From: Hyphomicrobiales bacterium | Lineage (GTDB): Bacteria; Pseudomonadota; Alphaproteobacteria; Rhizobiales; Beijerinckiaceae | Assembly (NCBI GenBank): GCA_900473415.1 | Contig: UCLR01000045.1 | Coordinates: 253,618-317,617, forward strand | Direction: 5' to 3' | Length of the DNA stretch: 64,000 bases | In this document: one piece after another, positions 7,389 through 16,063 of the stretch | Layout of the letters: every line of letters begins with the position of its first letter | Position numbering within the stretch: position 1 is the first letter of the stretch | Made by a program: the position numbers and the translations under genes | The notes under the pieces: generated by a model | The model's input: only the letters and a program-made list of their open reading frames with translations | Told to the model about the DNA's origin: nothing | The model's database searches: none

Positions 7389-8420
7389 TCACTCGGCGCT
7401 CCGGATGGCCTTGGCAATGTCCGCCTCGAGCAGGCGGGCAATGGGCTGACGATAATGTGTATGGTCGAAGAACAGCTCCGAATCGCGCAACTCGGCCCTG
7501 TCGAGGCGCCAGTTCAGCAGGGCTGTATGAGGTCTGCGGGCCGCGAGATCCGCGTAGGCGCTCAGGCACGCGGCTTCGGCCGCGGCCGCTGGCGTACCGG
7601 GCTTCGGCATGGCGGAGACGTACATCGGCGGGCGGACGAGGACGAGCTTGGTCTGCGCCGGGGCGGATTTCATCAGCGCCTCGAGCGCGGTCGCGGCCGG
7701 GAAGGGGCCGTCGACATTGCCGCCGCCTGATTCGATTGGCTTCTCCAACTTCTCGCGCAGATCCGGGCGGGTGGCATAGCCCTGGTCGCGATAGCCTGCC
7801 TCGTAGTCCCAGTAGCCGTCAGGCCGGGCGCGCTCGGCCCTGGACGAGGCGAGATAGGTGATCCGGCGGGGGATCTCCTCCAGCAGGTCGTAGCGCATCA
7901 GCTTGCCGAGATATTCCGGCAGGCTGCGGCTGAGCAGCCAGAAGGGGAAGGGCTTGTCGTTGGGCAGGGACGGGTCCGGCGTGCACCAGAAATCATCGAC
8001 GCCGACGACGATCGCCTGCGGGGGCACCGCGCGGTGGTGGCGCAGGAACCAGTCGATCGTCAGCAGCGTCTCCTTCGGCCGCGTCGCGGGCGCGATCAGC
8101 GAGACGAAGGGGACGCCGGTTCTCGCCTTCAGCTCCTCGGGCGAGATGAGCTGGATATGCGAGTTGCCGAAGATCGCGCCGGTGAATTGCGGGTCGCGCC
8201 CGCGGCTCGCCAGCGCGGTGCGGGGCCCTTGCGGACGCACACCTTCCCGGAGCTTCAGTGGAGAGCGGCCGGAATCATAGGGGTCGAGCAGATAGGCCGC
8301 GGTGATGAAGGCGGCCGAGAACAGCGCCGCCGCCGCCAGCAGCGTCGTCGTGAAGCCCTTCCAGCCCGCGCTGTCGGCGGGCTTGCCGGCCGGCTCAGAA
8401 CTGGAAGTAGATGAACTCAT
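7389..8420 (-). CDS. SGNH-like acetyltransferase/hydrolase partner of the MBOAT protein
   Basis: The 343-residue protein has one N-terminal membrane anchor (LLAAAALFSAAFITAAYLL, residues 28-46) and a periplasmic domain. GNSHIQ (Ser87) resembles the GDS/GNS nucleophile block of AlgJ/AlgX/DltD-like proteins, and FFDHTHY near the end (Asp319, His322) gives the DxxH pair of SGNH enzymes. Its start overlaps the end of the MBOAT gene by 26 bases. Such pairs move acyl groups across the inner membrane (MBOAT) and onto an exported polymer (SGNH protein), as in alginate or peptidoglycan O-acetylation. No polymer synthase is adjacent, so the acceptor is unknown. It is sometimes annotated only as hypothetical. 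Confidence 0.78.
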   Translation of the reverse strand: MSSSTSSSEPAGKPADSAGWKGFTTTLLAAAALFSAAFITAAYLLDPYDSGRSPLKLREGVRPQGPRTALASRGRDPQFTGAIFGNSHIQLISPEELKARTGVPFVSLIAPATRPKETLLTIDWFLRHHRAVPPQAIVVGVDDFWCTPDPSLPNDKPFPFWLLSRSLPEYLGKLMRYDLLEEIPRRITYLASSRAERARPDGYWDYEAGYRDQGYATRPDLREKLEKPIESGGGNVDGPFPAATALEALMKSAPAQTKLVLVRPPMYVSAMPKPGTPAAAAEAACLSAYADLAARRPHTALLNWRLDRAELRDSELFFDHTHYRQPIARLLEADIAKAIRSAE

Positions 8421-9768
8421 AGTTCGCGTCTTCGCCGATCTTGAGCAGGATGATGACGAACAGCAGGCCGGCCAACACGGCGATCCAGCGCGCCGGCGGC
8501 AGCTTGTGTACGAGGTTCCAGGCGGTCGGGCCGATGGTGGCGAAGGCGACCGCCGGCAGGAGCGCTCGCCATTTGAAGCCGCCGCCGATCGGTCCGAGGC
8601 CGAAAAGGCCCTTGTAGACCGCGAGCGCGGCCTCGAAATTCGTGGCGCGGAACAGCACCCAGCAGAGCATCACGAAGAGGAAGGTCAGGAGCCAGCCGAG
8701 CGGGGCGGGCATCGGCCAGCCGGCGCGGCGCCAGAACAGGGCAACGATCAGCGCCAGCCCATGGGCGACGCCCCAGGCGACGAAGGTCAGGCCCGCGCCG
8801 TGCCAGAGCCCGCCGAGCGCCATGGTGGCGAACAGCGCCCAGACCTGGGTGGGCAGACCGCTGCGCGAGCCGCCGAGCGGGATGTAGAGATAGTCGCGCA
8901 GGAAGCGCGACAGCGTCATGTGCCAGCGCCGCCAGAAATCCTGGATCGAGAGCGAGCGATAGGGCACCTCGAAGTTCTGCGGCAGCACGATGCCGAACAG
9001 CAGCGCAAGGCCCAGCGCCATGTCGGTGTAGCCGGAGAAGTCGAAATAGATCTGGAAGGTGAAGGCGAGCGTTCCCTGCCAGGCCTCGGCCATGCTGATG
9101 ACCTTGCCGGCCGCCGCTGCGGCGAAGACCGGATTGGCGTATTCCGCCAGCGGATCGCCGATCAGCACCTTCTTGGCGAGGCCGGCTGTCAGCAGCAGCA
9201 GGCCGCGCGCGAAGCGCTCGGCCGCGTCGGGGCGCTGATAGGGCCGCTCCTCGAGCTGGTGCATGATTTCGCGCCAGCGCACGAGCGGGCCGGCGAGCAC
9301 CTGCGGGAAGAAGGCGATGTAGAGCGCGTAACGGACGAGATCGTAGCGCGGCGCCTGCCCGCGCCGCAGATCCGTCAGGTACATGATGTGGTGGAAGGTG
9401 AAGAACGAGATGCCGAGTGGCAGCGCAATGTCGAATTTCGGCGCCGGGAGGCCCGGGATCATCCCGGCGAGATCGGCGAAGAAGTTGAAGTACTTGAACA
9501 CCGCCAGCACGGCGAGGTTCATGACGATCGCCAGTGAGATCAGCCCGCTGGCCTTGGTCTTCTGGAAGGCCTCCGCGATCAGCCAGTTCAGCCCGATGGA
9601 CAGCGCGAGCAGCGGCAGGAAGCGCCAGTCCCACCAGCCATAGAAGGCGAAGGACAGCGCGACCAGCACCGGCAGCCGCAGGTTCGGCGCGAAGCGTTCA
9701 GCCAGCCAGTGCAGGCCGAGCGCCAGCGGCAGGAAGGCGAGCAGGAAGACGAAGGAGTTGAAGAGCAT
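8395..9768 (-). CDS. MBOAT-family membrane-bound O-acyltransferase (AlgI-like)
   Basis: The 457-residue polytopic membrane protein has the AlgI/DltB core: PLGISFFTFHHIMYLTD, FPQVLAGPLVRW, a YFDFSGYTDMALG block, the NFEVPYRSLSIQDFWRRWHM block and the catalytic-histidine motif LGGLWHGAG (His323). The family transfers acetyl or other acyl groups from a cytosolic donor to a polymer on the other side of the inner membrane. Its partner is the SGNH-like gene that overlaps its 3' end. About ten hydrophobic segments are visible, normal for the family. Start at 9768 fits the first predicted helix. It is divergent from the HxlR gene. Confidence 0.93.
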   Translation of the reverse strand: MLFNSFVFLLAFLPLALGLHWLAERFAPNLRLPVLVALSFAFYGWWDWRFLPLLALSIGLNWLIAEAFQKTKASGLISLAIVMNLAVLAVFKYFNFFADLAGMIPGLPAPKFDIALPLGISFFTFHHIMYLTDLRRGQAPRYDLVRYALYIAFFPQVLAGPLVRWREIMHQLEERPYQRPDAAERFARGLLLLTAGLAKKVLIGDPLAEYANPVFAAAAAGKVISMAEAWQGTLAFTFQIYFDFSGYTDMALGLALLFGIVLPQNFEVPYRSLSIQDFWRRWHMTLSRFLRDYLYIPLGGSRSGLPTQVWALFATMALGGLWHGAGLTFVAWGVAHGLALIVALFWRRAGWPMPAPLGWLLTFLFVMLCWVLFRATNFEAALAVYKGLFGLGPIGGGFKWRALLPAVAFATIGPTAWNLVHKLPPARWIAVLAGLLFVIILLKIGEDANYEFIYFQF

Positions 9769-9885
9769 CTGAGGCGGGCAACTTTCGGGATGGCTGCCGC
9801 CTTAGCGGATTATGCCGCCCGAGTCATGCCGATGCGGATCCTATTGTGGCTTGCAAAATGATAGTGACTGGCTTACCGGTGCGCC

Positions 9886-10398
9886 ATGCAATTGAAACCC
9901 GGTGCGCTGCCCGAATGTCCCTGTGCCGCCACGGTCGAAACCGTCGGCGAGTGGTGGAGCATTCTGATCCTGCGCGATGCCATGCTGGGCTTCACGCGCT
10001 TCGACCAGTTCCAGCGCAGCCTCGGAATCGCGCCGAACATGCTGGCGCGGCGGCTCAAGCATCTCAGTGCCACTGGGATCTTTGAGCGGCGCCTCTACAG
10101 CACGCGCCCGGCCCGCTACGAATATCTGCTGACCGAGAAGGGGCGCGACTTCTTCCCCGTCATCGCTGCGATGGTGGCTTGGGGGAATCGGTACCTCGCC
10201 GCCGACGGTCCCGCGCTGCTGCTGGCGGATCGGGCGTCGGGGCGGGCGCTCGATCCACTTCTGGTCGATTCGGCGAGCCTGCAGCCCATCGATGCCGACA
10301 CGGCGATGGCCGTGGCCGGCCCGCGGGCAAGTTCACAGATGCGTCAGAGGCTGGCGACGGTCGCCGCCCTGCGCTCGAAGTCCTCTCCAGTCGAATAG
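9886..10398 (+). CDS. HxlR-family transcriptional regulator
   Basis: The 170-residue protein begins CPCAATVETVGEWWSILILRD, the typical HxlR N-terminus with a cysteine-containing start and the WSILILRDAM helix, followed by the winged helix core FDQFQRSLGIAPNMLARRLK and a basic wing (RRLYSTRPARYEYLLTEKGR). About 50 extra residues follow the usual ~110-residue domain. Several HxlR proteins sense quinones, aldehydes or redox change through such cysteines. fabF follows nine bases downstream, so they are co-transcribed, and the MBOAT gene is divergent; either may be its target. Confidence 0.88.
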   Translation: MQLKPGALPECPCAATVETVGEWWSILILRDAMLGFTRFDQFQRSLGIAPNMLARRLKHLSATGIFERRLYSTRPARYEYLLTEKGRDFFPVIAAMVAWGNRYLAADGPALLLADRASGRALDPLLVDSASLQPIDADTAMAVAGPRASSQMRQRLATVAALRSKSSPVE

Positions 10399-10407
10399 GT
10401 AGGCACC

Positions 10408-11673
10408 ATGCGTCGTATCGTTGTTACAGGCCTCGGCGTGGTCTCGCCGCTGGGCTGCGGAACCGAAACGGCCTGGGCCCGGCTTTTGGCTGGCCGGTCG
10501 GGTCTGAGCCGGCTGCCGGATACCATCGCCGAAAACTTGCCTGCCAAGATCGCCGGCAGAGTGCTCGCGAAAGCCGAGGACGATGAAGCTGGCTTCGATC
10601 CCGACCGCGTCATCACGCCGAAGGATCAGCGCAAGATGGATCGCTTCATCCAGTTCGCGCTGGTCGCTGCTCAGGAGGCGCTGGAGCAGGCGAACTGGCA
10701 CCCGCAGAGCGAAGACGAGCAAGCGCGGACGGCGACGGTGATCGCCTCCGGCATCGGCGGCTTTCCAGCCATTGCGGAAGCGGTGCGGACAAGCGATGAG
10801 CGTGGCGTCCGTCGTCTCTCCCCCTTCACGATCCCGTCCTTCCTCGTCAACCTGGCGGCGGGCCATATCTCGATCGAGCATGGCTTCAAGGGGCCGATCG
10901 GTGCGCCGGTCACGGCCTGCGCGGCCGGCGTGCAGGCGATCGGCGATGCGGCGCGGCTGATCCGGGCCGGCGAGGCCGATATCGCGCTCTGCGGCGGCGC
11001 CGAGGCCTGCATCGATCTCGTCGCGCTCGGTGGATTCGCTGCGGCGCGTGCCCTGTCCACGAGCTTCAACGAGACGCCTGAGCAGGCCTCGCGTCCCTTC
11101 GACCGGGATCGCGACGGCTTCGTGATGGGCGAGGGGGCGGGACTGCTCGTGATCGAGACGCTAGAGCATGCGCAGGCGCGCGGGGCGAAACCGATCGCGG
11201 AACTCGTCGGCTATGGCACGAGCGCCGATGCCTATCACATCACAGCCGGGCCGGAGGATGGCTCGGGCGCGCGGCGCGCGATGGAGGCAGCGCTGAAGCA
11301 GGCCGGACTTTCGCCCACGGATATCGGTCACCTCAACGCCCATTCGACGTCGACGCCGGTTGGGGACCGTGGGGAGCTCGCCGCGATCAAGGCCCTGTTC
11401 GGAGTGGAGGGCGGGATCGCGATCAGCGCGACCAAGGCCTCGACCGGCCATCTGCTCGGCGCTGCGGGTGGGCTCGAGGCGATCTTCACCGTGCTGGCCT
11501 TGCGCGACCAGATCGCGCCGCCGACGCTCAACTTGACCAATCCCGACGAGGCGGCCACCGGTCTCAACCTTGTCGGCCCCGAGAAGCGAGCGCTGGCGAC
11601 CGACTATGCCATCTCTAATGGCTTCGGATTCGGTGGCGTGAATGCCAGCGCGGTGTTTAGGCGCTGGGGCTAA
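10408..11673 (+). CDS. fabF: Beta-ketoacyl-ACP synthase II (FabF type)
   Basis: The 421-residue thiolase-fold enzyme has the complete KAS II set: the opening RRIVVTGLGVVSPLGCG, the nucleophile Cys in PVTACAAGVQAIGDA, His in LNAHSTSTPVGD, the KASTGHLLGAAGG lysine/histidine block and the closing SNGFGFGGVNAS. It extends acyl chains on acyl carrier protein with malonyl-ACP. It is not next to acpP, fabD or fabG, and instead follows an HxlR regulator by nine bases. That suggests a conditional or accessory FabF rather than the housekeeping copy (inference). It ends convergent to the FAD oxidoreductase gene. Confidence 0.92.
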   Translation: MRRIVVTGLGVVSPLGCGTETAWARLLAGRSGLSRLPDTIAENLPAKIAGRVLAKAEDDEAGFDPDRVITPKDQRKMDRFIQFALVAAQEALEQANWHPQSEDEQARTATVIASGIGGFPAIAEAVRTSDERGVRRLSPFTIPSFLVNLAAGHISIEHGFKGPIGAPVTACAAGVQAIGDAARLIRAGEADIALCGGAEACIDLVALGGFAAARALSTSFNETPEQASRPFDRDRDGFVMGEGAGLLVIETLEHAQARGAKPIAELVGYGTSADAYHITAGPEDGSGARRAMEAALKQAGLSPTDIGHLNAHSTSTPVGDRGELAAIKALFGVEGGIAISATKASTGHLLGAAGGLEAIFTVLALRDQIAPPTLNLTNPDEAATGLNLVGPEKRALATDYAISNGFGFGGVNASAVFRRWG

Positions 11674-11727
11674 CCCTCGGCGTGCTCGCGGCGTCTTGCC
11701 CGCGGCGCGGCCGTCAATTTCAGTGGC

Positions 11728-13179
11728 CTAGCCTGCGAAATAGGTGTCCCACATCAGATTTCGGAACAGCAATCCCGGGTCGTAGTGCGCCTTGCGCTGC
11801 AGAAAGCGATTGAGATTGGGATACTGGCTTTCGAGCTGGTCGCGGCGCGCATGCAGGCGATAGGGCAGGTAGAAGCTACCGCCCAGTGAGCCGACGAGGT
11901 CGATCAGCGCTTCGCTGAGGCGCAGCATGTCGGCTTCGCCCTCGGCGGAGATCTCCTGCGAGAAGGACATCACTGCGGCGATGCGGTTGGCCGGGGCGTA
12001 GCTCAGTACGCTGGTCTCGTCCTTTAGGACATAGCGCAGCGTGACATTCAGGAAATCGGCCTGCGCTTTCGGTATCAGCGCACGACAGCCCGCGATGAAC
12101 TCGCCGAAGCGCTCGGGCGCGACGAAATATTCGTGCAGGATATCGGTCCGGTAGCGGTCGTTACCGGCGAGGTTGGCCACCGGCTCGTTCATCAGCATGT
12201 TGCGCGTCGCCGGCTCCAACGACAGGCTGGGAGCGAGGACGGTCTCGGCGAACCAACGGGCCCGCTTGGCCGTCTCCGAGCCGATCTGGGCGCGATAGAC
12301 CTGACGGGTCAGACCCGAGAGCGGGCCGCTGCGAATAGCGGCCGGCAACCCGGCAGCGGGTGTCGGCTGGGCGTGGTACGTAACCAGCAGAGCCTCGCTC
12401 AGGAAATCGCGCTTCTCGACGTTCAGCCGCCCGTAGATCATGCGCAGCGACGGATCGTTTTCGACTGCCGCTACAAAGCGGCCGGCAAATGCCGCCGTGG
12501 GCAGGACGTCGAAGCGTGGCGCGAGCAGCAGGTTCTCCACCATGTCGAGCTCGAGATCGAGGACGATGCCGAAAAGCCCGTAACCACCCATGGCGAGAGC
12601 GAAGAGCTCGGGGTTTTCGACGCGCGAGCAGGTCAGGATCGAGCCGTCTGCCAACATGAGGCGCAGCGAGCGTACCGTCGCGCCACATGGACCATAGGGC
12701 GCCGGCCAACCATGGGCATTGACGCTGAACGTCGCGCCGATGCCGAAATCGCTGTTCGACTGCATGACGACAGGCGAGAAGCCCTGCTTGTCGAGATGGG
12801 CGATCGCCTGAAACCAGCGCGTGCCGGCGTGAACGCGATAGGTTCTGGCGGATCGATCCAACTCACAGCGGTTGATTTCGAAGGTCATGGCGGTGCCGTT
12901 GCGCGGCAGGCTCTGACCACCCATCGAATGCCGTGCCGCTCCCACGCAGACCGGCCGCTTTGCCTCCGACGCGTCCTTCAGTTCGCGGCGAAGGCGCGCG
13001 ATGAACTCTGCCTCGGGCTCGGCCTTCGTCACCCAATGGCTGAAGACCGGAACGGTGTTCAGGCGGCTGGCATCGTTGAGCACCTGCCGCGCCCGCGCCT
13101 TCGACGACCTCGGCAGCACAGCTGAGGCGATCCCGGCCGCTCCGCCGGACAGGAAGGCTCTGCGGGTCGGACGCGACAT
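11728..13179 (-). CDS. Tat-exported FAD-binding oxidoreductase (lactone-oxidase/FAD_binding_4 type)
   Basis: The 483-residue protein starts MSRPTRRAFLSGGAAG, a twin-arginine signal, so a folded flavoprotein is exported. The FAD domain (about 60-230) shows VCVGAARHSMGGQSLP, a long FAD-binding beta region (YRVHAGTRWFQAIAHLDKQG) and GIGATFSVNAHGWPAPYGP, where histidine in the NAHGW motif may carry the covalent flavin, as in aldonolactone oxidases. The C-terminal half ends NLNRFLQRKAHYDPGLLFRN, like the D-arabinono-1,4-lactone oxidase tail. The substrate is probably a sugar lactone or alcohol but is unknown. The gene starts 25 bases after pccB on the same strand. Confidence 0.82.
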   Translation of the reverse strand: MSRPTRRAFLSGGAAGIASAVLPRSSKARARQVLNDASRLNTVPVFSHWVTKAEPEAEFIARLRRELKDASEAKRPVCVGAARHSMGGQSLPRNGTAMTFEINRCELDRSARTYRVHAGTRWFQAIAHLDKQGFSPVVMQSNSDFGIGATFSVNAHGWPAPYGPCGATVRSLRLMLADGSILTCSRVENPELFALAMGGYGLFGIVLDLELDMVENLLLAPRFDVLPTAAFAGRFVAAVENDPSLRMIYGRLNVEKRDFLSEALLVTYHAQPTPAAGLPAAIRSGPLSGLTRQVYRAQIGSETAKRARWFAETVLAPSLSLEPATRNMLMNEPVANLAGNDRYRTDILHEYFVAPERFGEFIAGCRALIPKAQADFLNVTLRYVLKDETSVLSYAPANRIAAVMSFSQEISAEGEADMLRLSEALIDLVGSLGGSFYLPYRLHARRDQLESQYPNLNRFLQRKAHYDPGLLFRNLMWDTYFAG

Positions 13180-13204
13180 CGGGAGCTCCGGCGCGCGCTC
13201 CGGA

Positions 13205-14734
13205 TCAGAGCGGAATGTTGTCGTGCTTGCGCCAGGGCCGCTCGACCGACTTCGTGCGCAGCATCGCCAGTGCCCGAGCGATGCGGCGGCGGGTCGAGTG
13301 GGGCATGATCACCTCGTCGATATAGCCGCGCTCGGCCGCGACGAAGGGGCTCATGAAGCGGTCTTCATATTCCTTGGTCTGGCGGGCGATGGTCTCGGCA
13401 TCGCCGCCGCGGAAGATGATCTCGACCGCGCCCTTGGCGCCCATCACCGCGATCTGCGCGGAGGGCCAGGCATAGTTCACGTCGGCGCCGACATGCTTCG
13501 AGGCCATGACGTCATAGGCGCCGCCGAAGGCCTTGCGCGTGATGATGGTGACCAGCGGCACGGTGCATTCCGAATAGGCGAAGAGCAGCTTGGCGCCGTG
13601 CTTGATCAAGCCGCCATATTCCTGCGCCGTGCCCGGCAGGAAGCCCGGCACGTCGACGAAGGTCACAATCGGAATCTCGAAGGCGTCGCAGTAGCGCACG
13701 AAGCGGGCGGCCTTGCGGGAGGCGTCCGAGTCGAGCACGCCGGCCAGCACCATCGGCTGGTTGGCGACGATGCCGACGGTGCGGCCCTCTATGCGGCCGA
13801 AGCCGGTGACGATATTGCCGGCGTAAGCGGCCTGGATCTCGAAGAAGTCGCCCTCGTCGACCGTCTTCAGGATCAATTCCTTGATGTCGTAGGGCTTGTT
13901 CGGATTGTCGGGGACGAGCGTGTCGAGGCTCATGTCGACCCGGTCCGGCACGTCGAATGACGGCCATTCCGGCACGCCGACCGTGTTGTTGGCCGGCAGG
14001 AAGTCGAGCAGACGGCGCACCTGCAACAGCGCCTCGACATCGTTCTCGAAGGAGCCGTCCGCCACCGAGGACTTGGTCGTGTGGACCTTGGCGCCGCCGA
14101 GCTCTTCGGAGGTGACGGTCTCGTTGGTGACGGTCTTCACCACCTCCGGGCCGGTGACGAACATGTAGCTCGTGTCGCGGACCATGAAGATGAAATCGGT
14201 CATCGCCGGGGAGTAGACGTCGCCGCCGGCGCAGGGGCCCATGATCACCGAGATCTGCGGGATGACGCCGGAGGCTGCGACGTTGCGCTTGAAGACCTCG
14301 CCATAACCGCCCAGCGCCGCGACGCCCTCCTGGATGCGAGCGCCGCCGGCATCGAACAGGCCGACGATCGGCGCGCGCATCTTCAGCGCCATGTCCTGGA
14401 TCTTGATGATCTTCTGCGCGTGGGTCTCGGAGAGCGAGCCGCCGAAAACGGTGAAGTCCTTGGAGAAGACGAAGACGGTGCGGCCATTGACCGTGCCCCA
14501 GCCGGTGACGACGCCGTCGCCGGGGATCTTCTCGGCCTTTTCCATGCCGAAATCGACGCAGCGATGCTGCACGAACATGTCGAACTCTTCGAAGGAGTCC
14601 TTGTCGAGCAGGAGCTCGATGCGCTCGCGGGCCGTCAGCTTGCCGCGCTTGTGCTGCGCCTCGATGCGCCGCTCGCCGCCGCCCTTCCGGGCGCCGTCGC
14701 GGCGGGTTTCGAGCTGTTCGAGAATGTCCTTCAT
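13205..14734 (-). CDS. pccB: Acyl-CoA (propionyl-CoA) carboxylase, carboxyltransferase beta subunit
   Basis: The 509-residue protein is a biotin-dependent carboxyltransferase subunit with two crotonase-like halves. Typical blocks are HKRGKLTARERIELLLD, an acyl-CoA region with VVTGWGTVNGRTVFVFSKDF, the oxyanion glycines in IVGLFDAGGARIQEG and GPCAGGDVYSPAMTDF, and in the second half VDVPGFLPGTAQEYGG and TIITRKAFGGAYDVMASKH. These match propionyl-CoA carboxylase beta better than acetyl-CoA carboxylase AccD, which has a zinc finger. The biotin-carrying alpha subunit is not in the window. It feeds propionyl-CoA from branched-chain amino acids or odd-chain fatty acids to methylmalonyl-CoA. Confidence 0.93.
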   Translation of the reverse strand: MKDILEQLETRRDGARKGGGERRIEAQHKRGKLTARERIELLLDKDSFEEFDMFVQHRCVDFGMEKAEKIPGDGVVTGWGTVNGRTVFVFSKDFTVFGGSLSETHAQKIIKIQDMALKMRAPIVGLFDAGGARIQEGVAALGGYGEVFKRNVAASGVIPQISVIMGPCAGGDVYSPAMTDFIFMVRDTSYMFVTGPEVVKTVTNETVTSEELGGAKVHTTKSSVADGSFENDVEALLQVRRLLDFLPANNTVGVPEWPSFDVPDRVDMSLDTLVPDNPNKPYDIKELILKTVDEGDFFEIQAAYAGNIVTGFGRIEGRTVGIVANQPMVLAGVLDSDASRKAARFVRYCDAFEIPIVTFVDVPGFLPGTAQEYGGLIKHGAKLLFAYSECTVPLVTIITRKAFGGAYDVMASKHVGADVNYAWPSAQIAVMGAKGAVEIIFRGGDAETIARQTKEYEDRFMSPFVAAERGYIDEVIMPHSTRRRIARALAMLRTKSVERPWRKHDNIPL

Positions 14735-14829
14735 GGCGGCAGGCTCCGGACCGGAAAACGTCTCAGAGCCGGCTTAAGCGGCGGGGCGCTTCAAGTCCAT
14801 TACGACGTTTGCGGAAGCCGGAACCGCAA

Positions 14830-15216
14830 TCATGCGGATGGTGCGGCCGGGTTACCCAGTTCGGCATTCAGGCGAACGGCCTGCTGCACCAGCGCCGTCA
14901 CGATTTGCGGGTCGATGACATCGCCTTCACGCAACTCGCAGGTCGCCAGCTCATATTTGCCGCCGGGCTTCAGGCGAGGCGCGATTTCACGCAGCCGCTT
15001 GCCACGCCAGAAGCCGAAGAGCACGCGCTTTTCCTCGGCACGGATCAGCAGCACCGGCCCGTTCGAGAAGTAGACGAGATGGGTCCATTTGATTCGCTCG
15101 TCCAGCGGGGCCGCGGCCTGTACGGCCCGTCGCAGCTGCTCGACGAGCTTGCGCTGCCAGCCCGTCAGGGCCTCGACGTAGGCATCGGGAGATGTCGCCG
15201 CCGGCCCCATAGCCAT
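14830..15216 (-). CDS. DUF1801-domain protein
   Basis: The 128-residue protein carries the YdhG/DUF1801 fold: RAVQAAAPLDERIKWTHLVYF, VLLIRAEEKRVLFGFWRG and a C-terminal helix with DVIDPQIVTALVQQAV. The biochemical role of the family is not established. It starts five bases after the ATP12 gene stop, so it is co-transcribed with it. Confidence 0.82.
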   Translation of the reverse strand: MAMGPAATSPDAYVEALTGWQRKLVEQLRRAVQAAAPLDERIKWTHLVYFSNGPVLLIRAEEKRVLFGFWRGKRLREIAPRLKPGGKYELATCELREGDVIDPQIVTALVQQAVRLNAELGNPAAPSA

Positions 15217-15221
15217 CGGAT

Positions 15222-16010
15222 CTATCCGTTCATCAGCAACAGCACGGCGGCGTCGAATTCCCGCCTGCGAATGGCACGGCGCTCGGCCGCTTCCTCGTCC
15301 TGGCCCCAGACCTCGATCTGGTAGTCCTCGTCGAGATGGGCGGCCTGCCAGGCGGTTTCGGCGTCGATAGCGCGATCGGTCAGCGCCAGCATGATGATGG
15401 TCGAGCCGGTGAGCGTCATGACGTTGTGGGCGCCGGCGAGCGCAAGCGGGGCGGGGATGGCCTCGACCCTACGGGCGACGGCGGCGAGAAGGTCGTCCGA
15501 CTGTTGGGCGAAGACGACGCCTTCCGCCAGCACGAAGCGGGCGCCGATGCGCGCCTCGACACCGTTCAGGATCGGCTGCCAGACATCATTCTGGCGCGCG
15601 ACCAGGGCCTCGGGCTCGCCGGCGCGATAGCAGAGCGCGTCGGAGCCGGCATAACGGACGATCTCGGCGCGCACGGCCTCCTGCTGGTCCGCGACGCCGT
15701 CCAGCGCCGAATTGACGAGCCGGGTGATCGGCATGCGGGCCGGGTCGATGCGCTCGACCTGGGCGTCCCATTCGGCGGCGAGAGCATCTGCGACCCGGCG
15801 CGAGCCGATGGCGAGGGGCTTGCGCGCGGGGGTGCGGGCCGTCCTGCCGTCGAGCGCGACATGGAAGAGACCGTCGCGTTCCAGCACGCCTGCTTCCTTG
15901 TAGAAGCGGGCCGGTAGGGGATTGCGCATCGCCTGCTGGGCAGCGGCGACGGGATCGGGCTGGCGCTGGCCCTCGGCGCCGAAGCGGGCCAGGAAATCAT
16001 CGGTGGACAT
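15222..16010 (-). CDS. ATP12-family F1-ATPase assembly chaperone
   Basis: The product (262 residues from ATG 16010; six residues longer if ATG 16028 is used) has the ATP12 layout: RFYKEAGVLERDGLFHVALDGRTARTPARKPLAI at the start of the domain, then AAEWDAQVERIDPARMPITRLVNSALDG, and the C-terminal AAHLDEDYQIEVWGQDEEAAERR. ATP12 binds the F1 alpha subunit before the hexamer forms; it is a feature of alphaproteobacteria and mitochondria. The gene lies between a P1 peptidase gene (35-54 bases upstream) and the DUF1801 gene (5 bases downstream) on the same strand. Confidence 0.9.
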   Translation of the reverse strand: MSTDDFLARFGAEGQRQPDPVAAAQQAMRNPLPARFYKEAGVLERDGLFHVALDGRTARTPARKPLAIGSRRVADALAAEWDAQVERIDPARMPITRLVNSALDGVADQQEAVRAEIVRYAGSDALCYRAGEPEALVARQNDVWQPILNGVEARIGARFVLAEGVVFAQQSDDLLAAVARRVEAIPAPLALAGAHNVMTLTGSTIIMLALTDRAIDAETAWQAAHLDEDYQIEVWGQDEEAAERRAIRRREFDAAVLLLMNG

Positions 16011-16063
16011 GGGCCTGCGATAACGCATCCGGCCGAGCGAGGAAATGCCGAAGCGTGGGCTGC

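Noticed and set aside
8302..9537. A 411-codon plus-strand frame opposite the MBOAT gene
   Set aside because: It is antisense to a well-supported MBOAT protein, and the composition is that of a shadow frame.
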